Assembly: GCA_017394475.1 (NCBI GenBank)
Contig: JAFPYQ010000389.1
Span: forward strand, 1-5,219
Direction: 5' to 3'
Origin: Oscillospiraceae bacterium
GTDB taxonomy: Bacteria > Bacillota > Clostridia > Oscillospirales > Ruminococcaceae
Length of the DNA stretch: 5,219 bases
Position numbers and translations under genes: made by a program. The notes beneath the pieces were generated by a model. The model saw only the letters and a program-made list of their open reading frames with translations. It did no database searches and was not told the origin of the DNA. This document shows, piece after piece, positions 1-5,219 of this stretch (its first letter is position 1; each line of letters begins with the position of its first letter).

Positions 1-1
1 A

Positions 2-39
2 AAACAAATACAAAGACAAAAAATAAATACAAGGACAAC
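2..39. repeat. Imperfect 19-bp tandem repeat, A-rich
   Basis: Two adjacent 19-base units (2-20 and 21-39) agree at 16 of 19 positions around the shared core AAATACAA(A/G)GACAA. The stretch is very A-rich on the plus strand, hence T-rich on the minus strand. It lies at the window edge, so more copies may exist to the left. No function is evident; it could be the T-rich tail of a minus-strand transcript or simple A-rich drift. Confidence 0.5.
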
Positions 40-48
40 TCATATTGT

Positions 49-81
49 AGGGCAGAGCCCTTTGTCGCCGTAAACGGCGAC
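49..81. repeat. Double-hairpin intergenic element (possible dispersed repeat)
   Basis: Two perfect hairpins stand two bases apart. The first is AGGGC-AGA-GCCCT (49-61); the second is GTCGCCG-TAAA-CGGCGAC (64-81, 7-bp stem, 4-base loop). No T tract follows on the plus strand. On the minus strand a T-rich region follows only after about 10 bases, so neither hairpin is a standard intrinsic terminator. Compact GC-rich palindromes in an AT-richer spacer resemble the dispersed intergenic repeats of ruminococcal genomes; that identity is inferred, not shown by a second copy in this window. Confidence 0.45.
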
Positions 82-137
82 GATGCGTATGAGGCTGAAC
101 CCCTTTCGGATGAGATATGTCGGAAAACAGGCAGATC

Positions 138-296
138 CTAACATTGTGATAGCACATAGACCTCAATGACATCCCCTGTCTTCATCCACAGAGGCAGAGG
201 ATCTATGCGGGTCTTATTCTGCAGTTTATTATTCCATAACAAAATATGCTTGATTTGTACCGCTTTGATGTGATATAATGGAGTGTGAGCTTTCAA
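138..296 (-). pseudogene. Possible remnant or small minus-strand ORF
   Basis: Reading leftward there is an open frame of about 52 codons from a TTG (294-296) to TAG (138-140). Its end, MKTGDVIEVYVLSQC, looks protein-like and could be the tail of a decayed gene. There is no Shine-Dalgarno before the TTG, the only in-frame ATG (183-185) would give just 15 residues, and the right part overlaps the promoter at 250-279 on the other strand. I do not recognise a family. An open frame of this length can arise by chance, so this is listed only as a weak candidate. Confidence 0.15.
250..279 (+). promoter_or_regulatory. Sigma-A type promoter for the PPTase gene cluster
   Basis: The -10 hexamer TATAAT (274-279) is a perfect consensus and is preceded by TGA, giving an extended -10 (TGnTATAAT). 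A -35 of TTGATT (250-255, 4 of 6) lies 18 bases upstream. Transcription would start near 286, leaving a leader of about 42 bases before the ATG at 328. This supports the downstream ATG over the TTG at 304 as the start of the first gene, since the TTG would have almost no leader and no ribosome binding site. No operator was seen near it. Confidence 0.7.
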
Positions 297-327
297 ACAG
301 CTATTGATCCATCACTGCGGGGTAAAA

Positions 328-843
328 ATGACCGTATTCAGGTATACAAGCGATAATTCGCATACTTATCAGCACAACGCCTGCATCAGCCTGCTGACAG
401 ACGCATTATGCAGAGCGGGGCTGCCTGTTTCAGAAGAGAACATATATAAGGATGAAAACGGGAAGCCCTTCCTTGACTGTCCTCCCTACAACATCAGCTT
501 ATCTCACTGCAAAGGGCTCATCTGCTGCATGTTCAGCAGCACGCCCTGCGGCATAGACTGTGAGGCCATACGCAGCACCAAAAGGCATGAAAGGGTCATC
601 AGGCGGGTATTTACCAATGAGGAACAGGATATCATCTATTCAGCCCCCGATCCCGACAGAGAGTTCACAAGGCTGTGGACCCTCAAAGAGGCGTATGTGA
701 AGATGACAGGCACAGGCATCGCTGATATAAGCAGCATCCCCTTCGCATACATCCACAGGGAAATGGAATGTTACGGAGCACGATTTTGCACCTATTTCCT
801 TGAAGGGCATATAATATCCACCGCTGTGAAGACAGAGCCGTAA
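328..843 (+). CDS. 4'-phosphopantetheinyl transferase superfamily protein (Sfp-like)
   Basis: It should transfer the phosphopantetheine arm of coenzyme A to a serine of an acyl, peptidyl or aryl carrier protein, in the cytoplasm. Numbering from the ATG (171 residues), the family signatures are in order: GKPFL at 45-49, the NISLSH block at 55-60 with H60, GIDCE at 75-79 with the Mg-binding acids D77 and E79, and WTLKEAYVKMTGTG at 117-130 with W117, K120, E121 and K125. The protein is shorter than Bacillus Sfp (about 224), mainly at the C terminus, but all core motifs are present. The frame also opens at TTG 304 (179 residues), but no Shine-Dalgarno precedes that codon, whereas GCGGGG stands 5 bases before the ATG. 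No polyketide, peptide synthetase or fatty acid genes are in view, so the carrier partner is unknown. It is the first gene after the promoter. Confidence 0.88.
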   Translation: MTVFRYTSDNSHTYQHNACISLLTDALCRAGLPVSEENIYKDENGKPFLDCPPYNISLSHCKGLICCMFSSTPCGIDCEAIRSTKRHERVIRRVFTNEEQDIIYSAPDPDREFTRLWTLKEAYVKMTGTGIADISSIPFAYIHREMECYGARFCTYFLEGHIISTAVKTEP

Positions 844-903
844 GGGAGCACAGGAAACTCCCGCGAAAGCCCGGAAGATCTGTAACCCGGTGCACATAGC
901 ACC
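844..903 (+). other. Structured intergenic leader with stacked short hairpins
   Basis: The gap before the GH5 gene can fold into several small elements in a row: GGGAG/CTCCC (844-848 with 858-862), GC-GAAA-GC with a GNRA loop (863-870), CCGG/CCGG (about 871-874 with 887-890) and GGTGC-ACATA-GCACC (889-903); the last two share bases 889-890 and would compete. No T tract follows, so it is not an intrinsic terminator. It may be a processing or stabilising element between the two cistrons. It does not match any riboswitch core I could recall. Confidence 0.3.
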
Positions 904-912
904 TTGACAAAC

Positions 913-918
913 GGAGAA
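913..918 (+). promoter_or_regulatory. Ribosome binding site of the GH5 gene
   Basis: GGAGAA begins 10 bases before the ATG at 923, with GGAG (913-916) giving a spacing of 6 bases. It fixes the start in front of a typical lipoprotein signal peptide. Confidence 0.75.
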
Positions 919-922
919 ATGT

Positions 923-2803
923 ATGAAGAAAACTACAACGGCAGCATTATCACTGCTGCTCTGCACCGCTATGCTGTCCTCGTGCGGCGCAGGGGCAGGC
1001 ACAGCACCACAGGACACACAGGCGGCAGCATCCTCGGAAACCGCCGCTGACACCACTTCACAGGCAGTTGAGACCGAGTCTTCCGCAGCGGATGACACCA
1101 CCGCCGCCGAAGAGACAACGGCTGAGGCAAAGGACAGCACCGCTCCCGATACAAAGTCCATGACCGCCCTTGAATTTGCGAATGTGCTAGGCAACGGCAT
1201 CGATCTCGGCAACACTCACGAGGCATACGGTCACGGTTCCTACTCATGGGACACCGACCCGAAGGTATTTGAAAAGCTGTGGGGTCAGCCAAACACCAGT
1301 CAGGAGATAATCTCGGGCATGAAGGCCGCAGGTTTCGACACCGTGCGCGTTCCCGTGGCATGGACAAACGGAATGGATTACGAAAGCGGCGACTACACCA
1401 TAAATCCCGCACTGCTCGACCGTATCGGCGAGGTCATAGACTATGCCATAAATGCGGATATGTATGTTATCGTGAACGACCACTGGGACGGCTCATGGTG
1501 GGGTATGTTCGGCTCTGCCACAGAGGAGACAAGGCAAAAGGCCATGGATATGTATATATCCATGTGGACACAGATCGGCGAGCGCTATAAGGACTATCCC
1601 GACAATCTGATATTCGAGAGCGCCAACGAGGAACTGGGCGACAGGCTCAATGACAAGGATGTGGCAGAGGATTCGGGCACCCTTTCCGCCGCAGAGTGTT
1701 TCGAGACCACCAATCTGATAAACCAGACCTTTGTGGACACCATCCGCGCTCAGGGCTCCAACAATGCGGACAGGTTCCTGCTCATCGCGGGGTACAACAC
1801 CGATATTGAGCACACCACCGACCCTAAATTCAAAATGCCCACGGACACCGCAAAGGATAAGCTCCTGGTATCCGTACACTATTACAATCCATCCACATAC
1901 TGCCTTTTCGGCAGCGTGAACCACTGGGGCAAGGCTGATCAGTACAAGGAGATGAACAAGCTCCTGGAGAGCCTTACAAAATTCACTGATGAGGGATACG
2001 GCGTTATAATCGGTGAATACGGTGTTCTGACGGAAGGCTCCGAGCCCCGTGAGGACTGGGATCTCTGGTTCGACAACTTCATCAACAACTGCGATCTTTA
2101 CGGATATGTCCCCGTACTGTGGGACTGCAACGGGCTCTACAACAAGCTCACATACAAGATAAGCAATGCGGATGTGGCAAAGTTCTTTGAGGAGCGCTCA
2201 AATGCTTCAAGAGCCGCAGCAGGGCTTTCCGACGAGGATATAAAGAACAACGCCCGCAAGGGTCTGGATGAGGCACTCAAGGCTGCCGAAGACAGAGCTG
2301 CAGAGGAGATGGAAGAAGCCCCCGATGAAAACACCGCTATGGCATGGATCATGTATCAGTCCGCCGACTGGAGCGTATCCTACAGTGTGGGCGATGTGTT
2401 CGATCCCACGGCCAAGACCGACGGCATCAAGGCAACCAACCCCGTTATCACAGGTCCCGGCGAGTATACGGTAGCACTTGATCTTACCGATGCAGGGCTC
2501 CCGAAGGGTTGTGTATTCTCCGCAGTGGGCGTCACCAACGGCGAGATACTGTACCCGGACTGCATCATAGATATAAAGAGCGTAAAGATAAACGGCGAGG
2601 AGATAAAGCTGGAAGGCACTCCCTACACATCCTCCGATGACGGAAAGTGCACAAGGGTGAACCTCTACAATATGTGGGTGAGCAAAGTCCCCGCAGAGGC
2701 AAGGTCTGCCGAAAAGGCCGATGATCTTTCACCTCAGTCTATGGTGCTCTCCGACAAGCAGATGATAAAGACGATAGAGGTCACCTTCGATTTTATCGTA
2801 TGA
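923..2803 (+). CDS. GH5-family glycoside hydrolase lipoprotein (probable endo-beta-glucanase)
   Basis: A probable retaining endo-beta-1,4-glucanase or related beta-glycanase, anchored outside the membrane. Residues 1-21 are a lipoprotein signal peptide with lipobox LSSC (lipidated C21). Residues 22-79 are a low-complexity Ser/Thr/Ala/Asp/Glu linker. The catalytic barrel covers about 80-425: R143 in VRVPVAW, H187 in NDHWDG, the acid/base E236 in FESANEELG, H319 and Y321 in VHYYNP, the nucleophile E365 in IIGEYG, and W400 in VLWDCNG. A charged Ala/Glu-rich, probably helical segment (about 425-470) leads to a beta-rich C-terminal module (about 472-626) that resembles accessory or carbohydrate-binding modules of ruminococcal enzymes but is not one I can name. 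There is no dockerin, SLH domain or sortase motif, so it should stay membrane-tethered rather than join a cellulosome. The acid/base motif reads NEE, not the common NEP. Exact substrate (cellulose, mixed-linkage glucan, xyloglucan, mannan) is not decided by sequence alone. Confidence 0.92.
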   Translation: MKKTTTAALSLLLCTAMLSSCGAGAGTAPQDTQAAASSETAADTTSQAVETESSAADDTTAAEETTAEAKDSTAPDTKSMTALEFANVLGNGIDLGNTHEAYGHGSYSWDTDPKVFEKLWGQPNTSQEIISGMKAAGFDTVRVPVAWTNGMDYESGDYTINPALLDRIGEVIDYAINADMYVIVNDHWDGSWWGMFGSATEETRQKAMDMYISMWTQIGERYKDYPDNLIFESANEELGDRLNDKDVAEDSGTLSAAECFETTNLINQTFVDTIRAQGSNNADRFLLIAGYNTDIEHTTDPKFKMPTDTAKDKLLVSVHYYNPSTYCLFGSVNHWGKADQYKEMNKLLESLTKFTDEGYGVIIGEYGVLTEGSEPREDWDLWFDNFINNCDLYGYVPVLWDCNGLYNKLTYKISNADVAKFFEERSNASRAAAGLSDEDIKNNARKGLDEALKAAEDRAAEEMEEAPDENTAMAWIMYQSADWSVSYSVGDVFDPTAKTDGIKATNPVITGPGEYTVALDLTDAGLPKGCVFSAVGVTNGEILYPDCIIDIKSVKINGEEIKLEGTPYTSSDDGKCTRVNLYNMWVSKVPAEARSAEKADDLSPQSMVLSDKQMIKTIEVTFDFIV

Positions 2804-2804
2804 C

Positions 2805-3530
2805 ATGACCAATGACAGCTCTATGCCCGAAAATTTCAATATTTCAAACGGCGGCGGCGTAAAGCGGTTCCTGCTGGATCTGGTCTATCCCAACCGCTGC
2901 CCGTTCTGCAGTGAATTTCTGCCATATGACAGGCTTTGCTGCGAAGACTGCTTCAATGAAGTGCTCTGGACGGATGAACTCATCTGCCCCGTGTGCGGGA
3001 AGCCCAAAGCGGGGGACTGCATCTGCCCTGTCAGCTATTCACGCTGTATCACAGCAGTCTATTACAAAGGTACCGCAAAGACTGCGGTGCTGAATTACAA
3101 ATACCGTTCCCACACCGATGCAGCCATTCTGTTCGGCCGCGTACTGCATGACAAGCTGATGATGACGGAATATGCCCGCAAGACAGACTTAGCAGTGCCT
3201 GTGCCACTGTCCCCTCCCCAACTGAGGCAAAGGGGCTACGATCAGGCAGAGCTGCTGGCACGGGAGATAACAAAGGGAACGGACATACCCGTTGCAAATA
3301 TGCTCAGACGGAAAAAGCCGCGGACAGAACAGCATGAACTGAGTGCATCCGAACGCAGGGCAGCATCAGCAGAGCAGTACAGCTTTGCAGGCGGCGACTT
3401 GTCCGAAAAAACGATACTGCTCGTGGATGATGTGCTCACCACAGGCGCCACTCTTGACGTGTGCTCGGAGATATTGCTCCGCAACGGTGCAGAAGAAGTG
3501 ATCTGCGCAGTCATTGCAACGGTATTATGA
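2805..3530 (+). CDS. comF: ComF family protein (zinc-finger phosphoribosyltransferase)
   Basis: A cytoplasmic ComF/GntX-type protein. The family is needed for DNA uptake in naturally competent bacteria and carries a type I phosphoribosyltransferase fold; its exact reaction is not settled. Residues 24-35 show the usual opening, LDLVYPNRCPFC. A cysteine-rich zinc-binding region follows (C32, C35, C45, C46, C49, C61, C64, C72, C74). VPVPLSPPQLRQRGYDQAE (131-149) is the family block, and ILLVDDVLTTGATLD (204-218) is the PRPP-binding loop. At 241 residues it is full length. The ATG at 2805 is one base after the GH5 stop and has no clear Shine-Dalgarno, which suggests translational coupling. An ATG at 2823 (residue 7) is an alternative start that would leave the conserved part intact. 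No comFA or other competence gene is visible, so a role in DNA uptake here is only inferred. Confidence 0.9.
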   Translation: MTNDSSMPENFNISNGGGVKRFLLDLVYPNRCPFCSEFLPYDRLCCEDCFNEVLWTDELICPVCGKPKAGDCICPVSYSRCITAVYYKGTAKTAVLNYKYRSHTDAAILFGRVLHDKLMMTEYARKTDLAVPVPLSPPQLRQRGYDQAELLAREITKGTDIPVANMLRRKKPRTEQHELSASERRAASAEQYSFAGGDLSEKTILLVDDVLTTGATLDVCSEILLRNGAEEVICAVIATVL

Positions 3531-3531
3531 T

Positions 3532-3550
3532 CCCCGCATTTACAGCGGGG
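3532..3550 (+). other. Hairpin between comF and the kinase gene
   Basis: CCCCGC, a loop of ATTTACA, then GCGGGG form a perfect 6-bp GC-rich stem two bases after the comF stop. The downstream bases are CAAACGAGGG, so there is no T tract and an intrinsic terminator is unlikely. It may mark a processing site or a weak attenuator that lowers readthrough into the kinase gene. Confidence 0.4.
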
Positions 3551-3564
3551 CAAACGAGGGAGAT

Positions 3565-3571
3565 AAGGGAG
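3565..3571 (+). promoter_or_regulatory. Ribosome binding site of the kinase gene
   Basis: AAGGGAG ends 4 bases before the ATG at 3576. A second purine block, GAGGGAG (3556-3562), lies just upstream and could act as a standby site. Confidence 0.65.
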
Positions 3572-3575
3572 ATAT

Positions 3576-4427
3576 ATGAACAAGAAGACAGCGGCGATAC
3601 ATGACCTTTCCGGAGTGGGCAGATGTTCGCTCACGGTGATAATGCCCGTGCTTTCCGTAATGGGGATAGAGGTCTGTCCCGTTCCGACAGCTATTTTATC
3701 CACACATACAGGGGGATTCGGCGAGGTGGAGATGCGCGACCTCACCGACTACATCATACCTGCGCTCAATCATTATAAACGGTTGGGAATGAAGTTCGAC
3801 TGTGTATACAGCGGGTTTCTTGCAGACCCGGAGCAGGTGGATCACTGCCTTGAATTTTTCAGGGCATTTCCGGACTCATTCAAGGTGGTAGACCCTGTTA
3901 TGGCGGACAACGGCAAGCCCTACCGCACCTGCACACAGGAGCAGATAAAGCGCATGGGTGAACTGGCATCCGCTGCGGATATGATAACCCCCAATATGAC
4001 AGAGGCAAATATCCTGCTGGGGAATGATCCCACATATGCCCCTCATTCGCAGAACGATGTGAAGACCATGCTGCTAAAACTTGCTCATTCAGGTCCCAAA
4101 ACAGTCGTGATAACAAGCGTCTATACCGGCTCGGAGAGCTACAACGCAGGCTATGACAGCTTGAACAACAGGTTCTGGAAGGTGCCCTTCACTCATGTGA
4201 ATGCAAACTACCCCGGTACAGGGGATGTATTCGCCTCGGTGCTCACAGGCTCGCTCCTGAACGGTGATTCCCTTCCCATCGCCATGAACCGCGCTGCGAT
4301 GTTCCTTGAACTTGCCATAAAGACCACTTACAGTTACAACACCGATACACGGGAGGGCATACTCCTTGAAAGATGCCTTGGGTTTTTATCCGAAAACCGC
4401 TCCCTGTTCGATTATGAACAGCTTTGA
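3576..4427 (+). CDS. Pyridoxamine/pyridoxal kinase (PdxK/PdxY-like, ribokinase family)
   Basis: It should phosphorylate pyridoxal, pyridoxine or pyridoxamine with ATP in vitamin B6 salvage, yielding PLP or its precursors. Along the 283 residues the family landmarks appear in order: HDLSGVGRCS near the N terminus (9-18, substrate pocket with S12), STHTGGF (42-48), VVDPVMADNG (104-113), TPNMTEA (138-144) and the anion-hole/catalytic loop YPGTGDVFASVLTG (212-225) with D217 as the expected base. Length matches the family. The GTGD motif and the VVDPV and TPN motifs separate it from sugar kinases of the same fold. I cannot choose between pdxK and pdxY type on sequence alone, so no symbol is given. 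It follows comF by 45 bases and is probably the last gene of the cluster; no B6 synthesis or transport gene is next to it. Confidence 0.88.
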   Translation: MNKKTAAIHDLSGVGRCSLTVIMPVLSVMGIEVCPVPTAILSTHTGGFGEVEMRDLTDYIIPALNHYKRLGMKFDCVYSGFLADPEQVDHCLEFFRAFPDSFKVVDPVMADNGKPYRTCTQEQIKRMGELASAADMITPNMTEANILLGNDPTYAPHSQNDVKTMLLKLAHSGPKTVVITSVYTGSESYNAGYDSLNNRFWKVPFTHVNANYPGTGDVFASVLTGSLLNGDSLPIAMNRAAMFLELAIKTTYSYNTDTREGILLERCLGFLSENRSLFDYEQL

Positions 4428-4464
4428 CGGCCATTTGAGACTGATCTGCAGAAATATTCGGGAA

Positions 4465-4507
4465 TTGTGCATATCCTTCCTTTATGTATGGGGGCGGATA
4501 TGCACAA
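4465..4507. repeat. 12-bp perfect inverted repeat (putative operator or strong hairpin)
   Basis: TTGTGCATATCC (4465-4476) and GGATATGCACAA (4496-4507) are perfect inverted copies with a 19-base centre. The stem can extend inward by about 5 more pairs (TTCCT with GGGGG, some G-U) with one bulged C, leaving a loop of 8. It sits 38 bases after the kinase stop. The bases after it, AACTTATG, give no T tract, so it is not a standard intrinsic terminator, though it could protect an mRNA 3' end. Its place upstream of the next promoter also fits a dimeric regulator site. Confidence 0.6.
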
Positions 4508-4533
4508 AACTTATGTATGAAAATGCACAAAAC
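4482..4533 (+). repeat. Tandem repeat with TTATGTATG and ATGCACAAAAC blocks
   Basis: Two adjacent units share both blocks exactly. Unit 1 has TTATGTATG at 4482-4490 and ATGCACAAAAC at 4500-4510; unit 2 has them at 4511-4519 and 4523-4533. The spacer within the unit is 9 bases in the first and 3 in the second. With the inverted TTGTGCAT at 4465-4472 this makes three ATGCACAA copies, the two direct ones 23 bases apart, about two helical turns. It ends 22 bases before the -35 box of the next gene. Confidence 0.6.
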
Positions 4534-4537
4534 CGCC

Positions 4538-4583
4538 AAAAAAAACAAAAAATATGGACAACAGGCGGGCAATGTAGTATAAT
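4538..4583 (+). promoter_or_regulatory. Strong sigma-A type promoter with UP-like A tract
   Basis: The -35 TGGACA (4555-4560, 5 of 6) and -10 TATAAT (4578-4583, 6 of 6) are 17 bases apart. Directly upstream lies A8-C-A6 (4538-4552), which resembles an UP element for the RNA polymerase alpha subunits. A second TATAAT at 4585-4590 is too far from this -35 to be used with it. Transcription should start near 4590, giving a leader of about 57 bases before the ATG at 4647. Confidence 0.75.
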
Positions 4584-4596
4584 ATATAATGAGTTT

Positions 4597-4638
4597 ATCT
4601 GCACCCGAGCGGATGAGAAAGAGTGATCCCCTAAGGGA
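4597..4638 (+). promoter_or_regulatory. Short leader with two hairpins, one covering the ribosome binding site
   Basis: In the RNA, AUCUGC (4597-4602) can pair with GCGGAU (4609-4614) around a 6-base loop. UCCC-CUAA-GGGA (4627-4638) forms a 4-bp stem that takes up most of the Shine-Dalgarno AAGGGAG (4633-4639), which lies 7 bases before the ATG. GAGTGAT occurs directly repeated at 4621-4627 and 4637-4643. The small hairpin could moderate translation, but its stem is short and may be incidental. Confidence 0.35.
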
Positions 4639-4646
4639 GTGATATA

Positions 4647-5219
4647 ATGGACAAGGATCAGGTAAGTTTGGGCATCAGTGCGGCAGCTTTTCTGATATGC
4701 ATCACCAATCTGATATTCACGCTGATCGCGGGACGAACCAAAAAAGCACAGAATATATATTTCATCATCATTACGACTATCCTTTCGGTCAATGCCATAT
4801 CGGGCATCGTTATCTGTGCCCTGGACCCCTATATCATCGATGTGGATGAGGCATTTGAGGCACTGTGCAGGGCAAGGTTTTTGTATTTTCTGACTCACAC
4901 AGCCTTGTGCCCGCTGTTCTACTGCTATATGTCGAGCGTGTGCGATGTGACATTCTCCATCATACGAAGGCGGAAGAAAAGGGATATTTTCGTCATCGCC
5001 GTTTCCCTTATATCGGAGATACTGGTCATCACGAATCCTTTCACGGGATATACCTGGTATTACGGGCAGGATCGTGAATTTACCCGCGGCTGGGGCGAAA
5101 TGGTGATATATGTTTTTTCTGCAGCGGTCTATGTCATCACCTTCATCATCATGACACATTCATGGACAGCGCTTACAAAGGCCAGAAAGTACGCCCTTGG
5201 CTTTTCCTTCCTGTTTGCC
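4647..5219 (+). CDS. Multi-pass membrane sensor protein, N-terminal part (C terminus beyond window)
   Basis: An open frame of 191 codons starts at ATG 4647 behind AAGGGAG and runs to the window edge without a stop. Hydrophobic segments lie near residues 8-28, 37-59, 76-98, 112-129 and 151-171, with a sixth starting near 183. RTKK (30-33), RRRKKR (107-112) and TKARK (177-181) should be cytoplasmic, and the loops at 60-75 and 130-150 outside, putting the N terminus outside. The loop TNPFTGYTWYY (129-139) followed by FTRGWGE is like the N-terminal 7-helix sensor domain of gut clostridial signalling proteins, most often with a GGDEF diguanylate cyclase and sometimes a histidine kinase output. The output domain is not visible here, so the activity is inferred. 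It has its own promoter. A long minus-strand frame over the same bases (4482-5159) is its shadow. Confidence 0.82.
   Translation, partial: MDKDQVSLGISAAAFLICITNLIFTLIAGRTKKAQNIYFIIITTILSVNAISGIVICALDPYIIDVDEAFEALCRARFLYFLTHTALCPLFYCYMSSVCDVTFSIIRRRKKRDIFVIAVSLISEILVITNPFTGYTWYYGQDREFTRGWGEMVIYVFSAAVYVITFIIMTHSWTALTKARKYALGFSFLFA

Noticed and set aside
304..327. TTG at 304 as start of the PPTase gene
   Set aside because: No ribosome binding site precedes it and it would lie under 20 bases from the predicted transcription start; the ATG at 328 gives a normal family N terminus.
844..903. SAM-I or cobalamin riboswitch
   Set aside because: Fragments such as GAAAGCCCGG and CCGGTGC recall riboswitch cores, but the region is only 60 bases, the remaining conserved stems are absent, and the downstream gene is a glycanase.
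904..932. TTGACA at 904-909 as a promoter for the GH5 gene
   Set aside because: No -10 like sequence is found at 16-18 bases downstream, where the coding region has already begun.
640..1215. Minus-strand open frame of 191 codons
   Set aside because: It lies antisense to the end of the PPTase gene and the low-complexity linker of the GH5 gene; the Ala/Val/Ser-rich translation is the shadow of that linker.
3532..3550. Intrinsic terminator after comF
   Set aside because: The 6-bp stem is good but is followed by CAAACGAGGG with no T tract.
4465..4507. Intrinsic terminator after the kinase gene
   Set aside because: The stem is strong, but no T tract follows on either strand, and it shares its core sequence with a downstream direct repeat, which fits a binding site better.
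4482..5159. Minus-strand open frame of 225 codons
   Set aside because: It mirrors the plus-strand membrane protein gene at 4647, which has a promoter, a Shine-Dalgarno and coherent membrane helices. The minus-strand product is a charged, His/Cys-rich sequence without family features.

Overview
The window looks like chromosomal DNA of a fibre-degrading gut or rumen Firmicute of the Ruminococcus albus/flavefaciens type. The support is a secreted GH5 lipoprotein glycanase with an acidic Ser/Thr/Ala-rich linker and a Ruminococcus-like C-terminal beta-rich module, Gram-positive style promoters and Shine-Dalgarno sites, and family-level resemblance of the other genes to clostridial proteins. The genus is an inference from protein character, not from a marker gene.

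Layout. Bases 1-249 hold no convincing gene. They contain an imperfect 19-bp tandem repeat, two compact hairpins that look like a dispersed intergenic repeat, and a short minus-strand open frame that may be a decayed gene end. A good sigma-A type promoter at 250-279 starts a rightward cluster: a 4'-phosphopantetheinyl transferase (328-843), a GH5 cellulase-like lipoprotein (923-2803), a ComF-family phosphoribosyltransferase (2805-3530, one base after the GH5 stop) and a pyridoxal/pyridoxamine kinase (3576-4427). The gaps are 79, 1 and 45 bases and I see no intrinsic terminator with a T tract between the genes, so one transcript is plausible.

A 219-bp intergenic region (4428-4646) follows. It carries a 12-bp perfect inverted repeat, three copies of ATGCACAA, an A-rich UP-like tract, a near-consensus promoter (TGGACA, 17 bp, TATAAT) and a short leader whose ribosome binding site lies in a small hairpin. 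This drives a gene that runs off the right edge (4647-5219). Its visible 191 residues are a multi-helix membrane sensor domain of the kind often joined to GGDEF or histidine kinase output in gut clostridia.

How the genes work together. The GH5 enzyme acts outside the cell on beta-glucan, while its three neighbours are cytoplasmic and serve carrier-protein activation, nucleotide/DNA-related metabolism or competence, and vitamin B6 salvage. No shared pathway is evident, so the cluster looks like co-transcribed housekeeping genes around a glycanase. No CRISPR array, tRNA, rRNA or insertion sequence was recognised. The most notable non-coding signal is the repeat-rich putative operator at 4465-4533.
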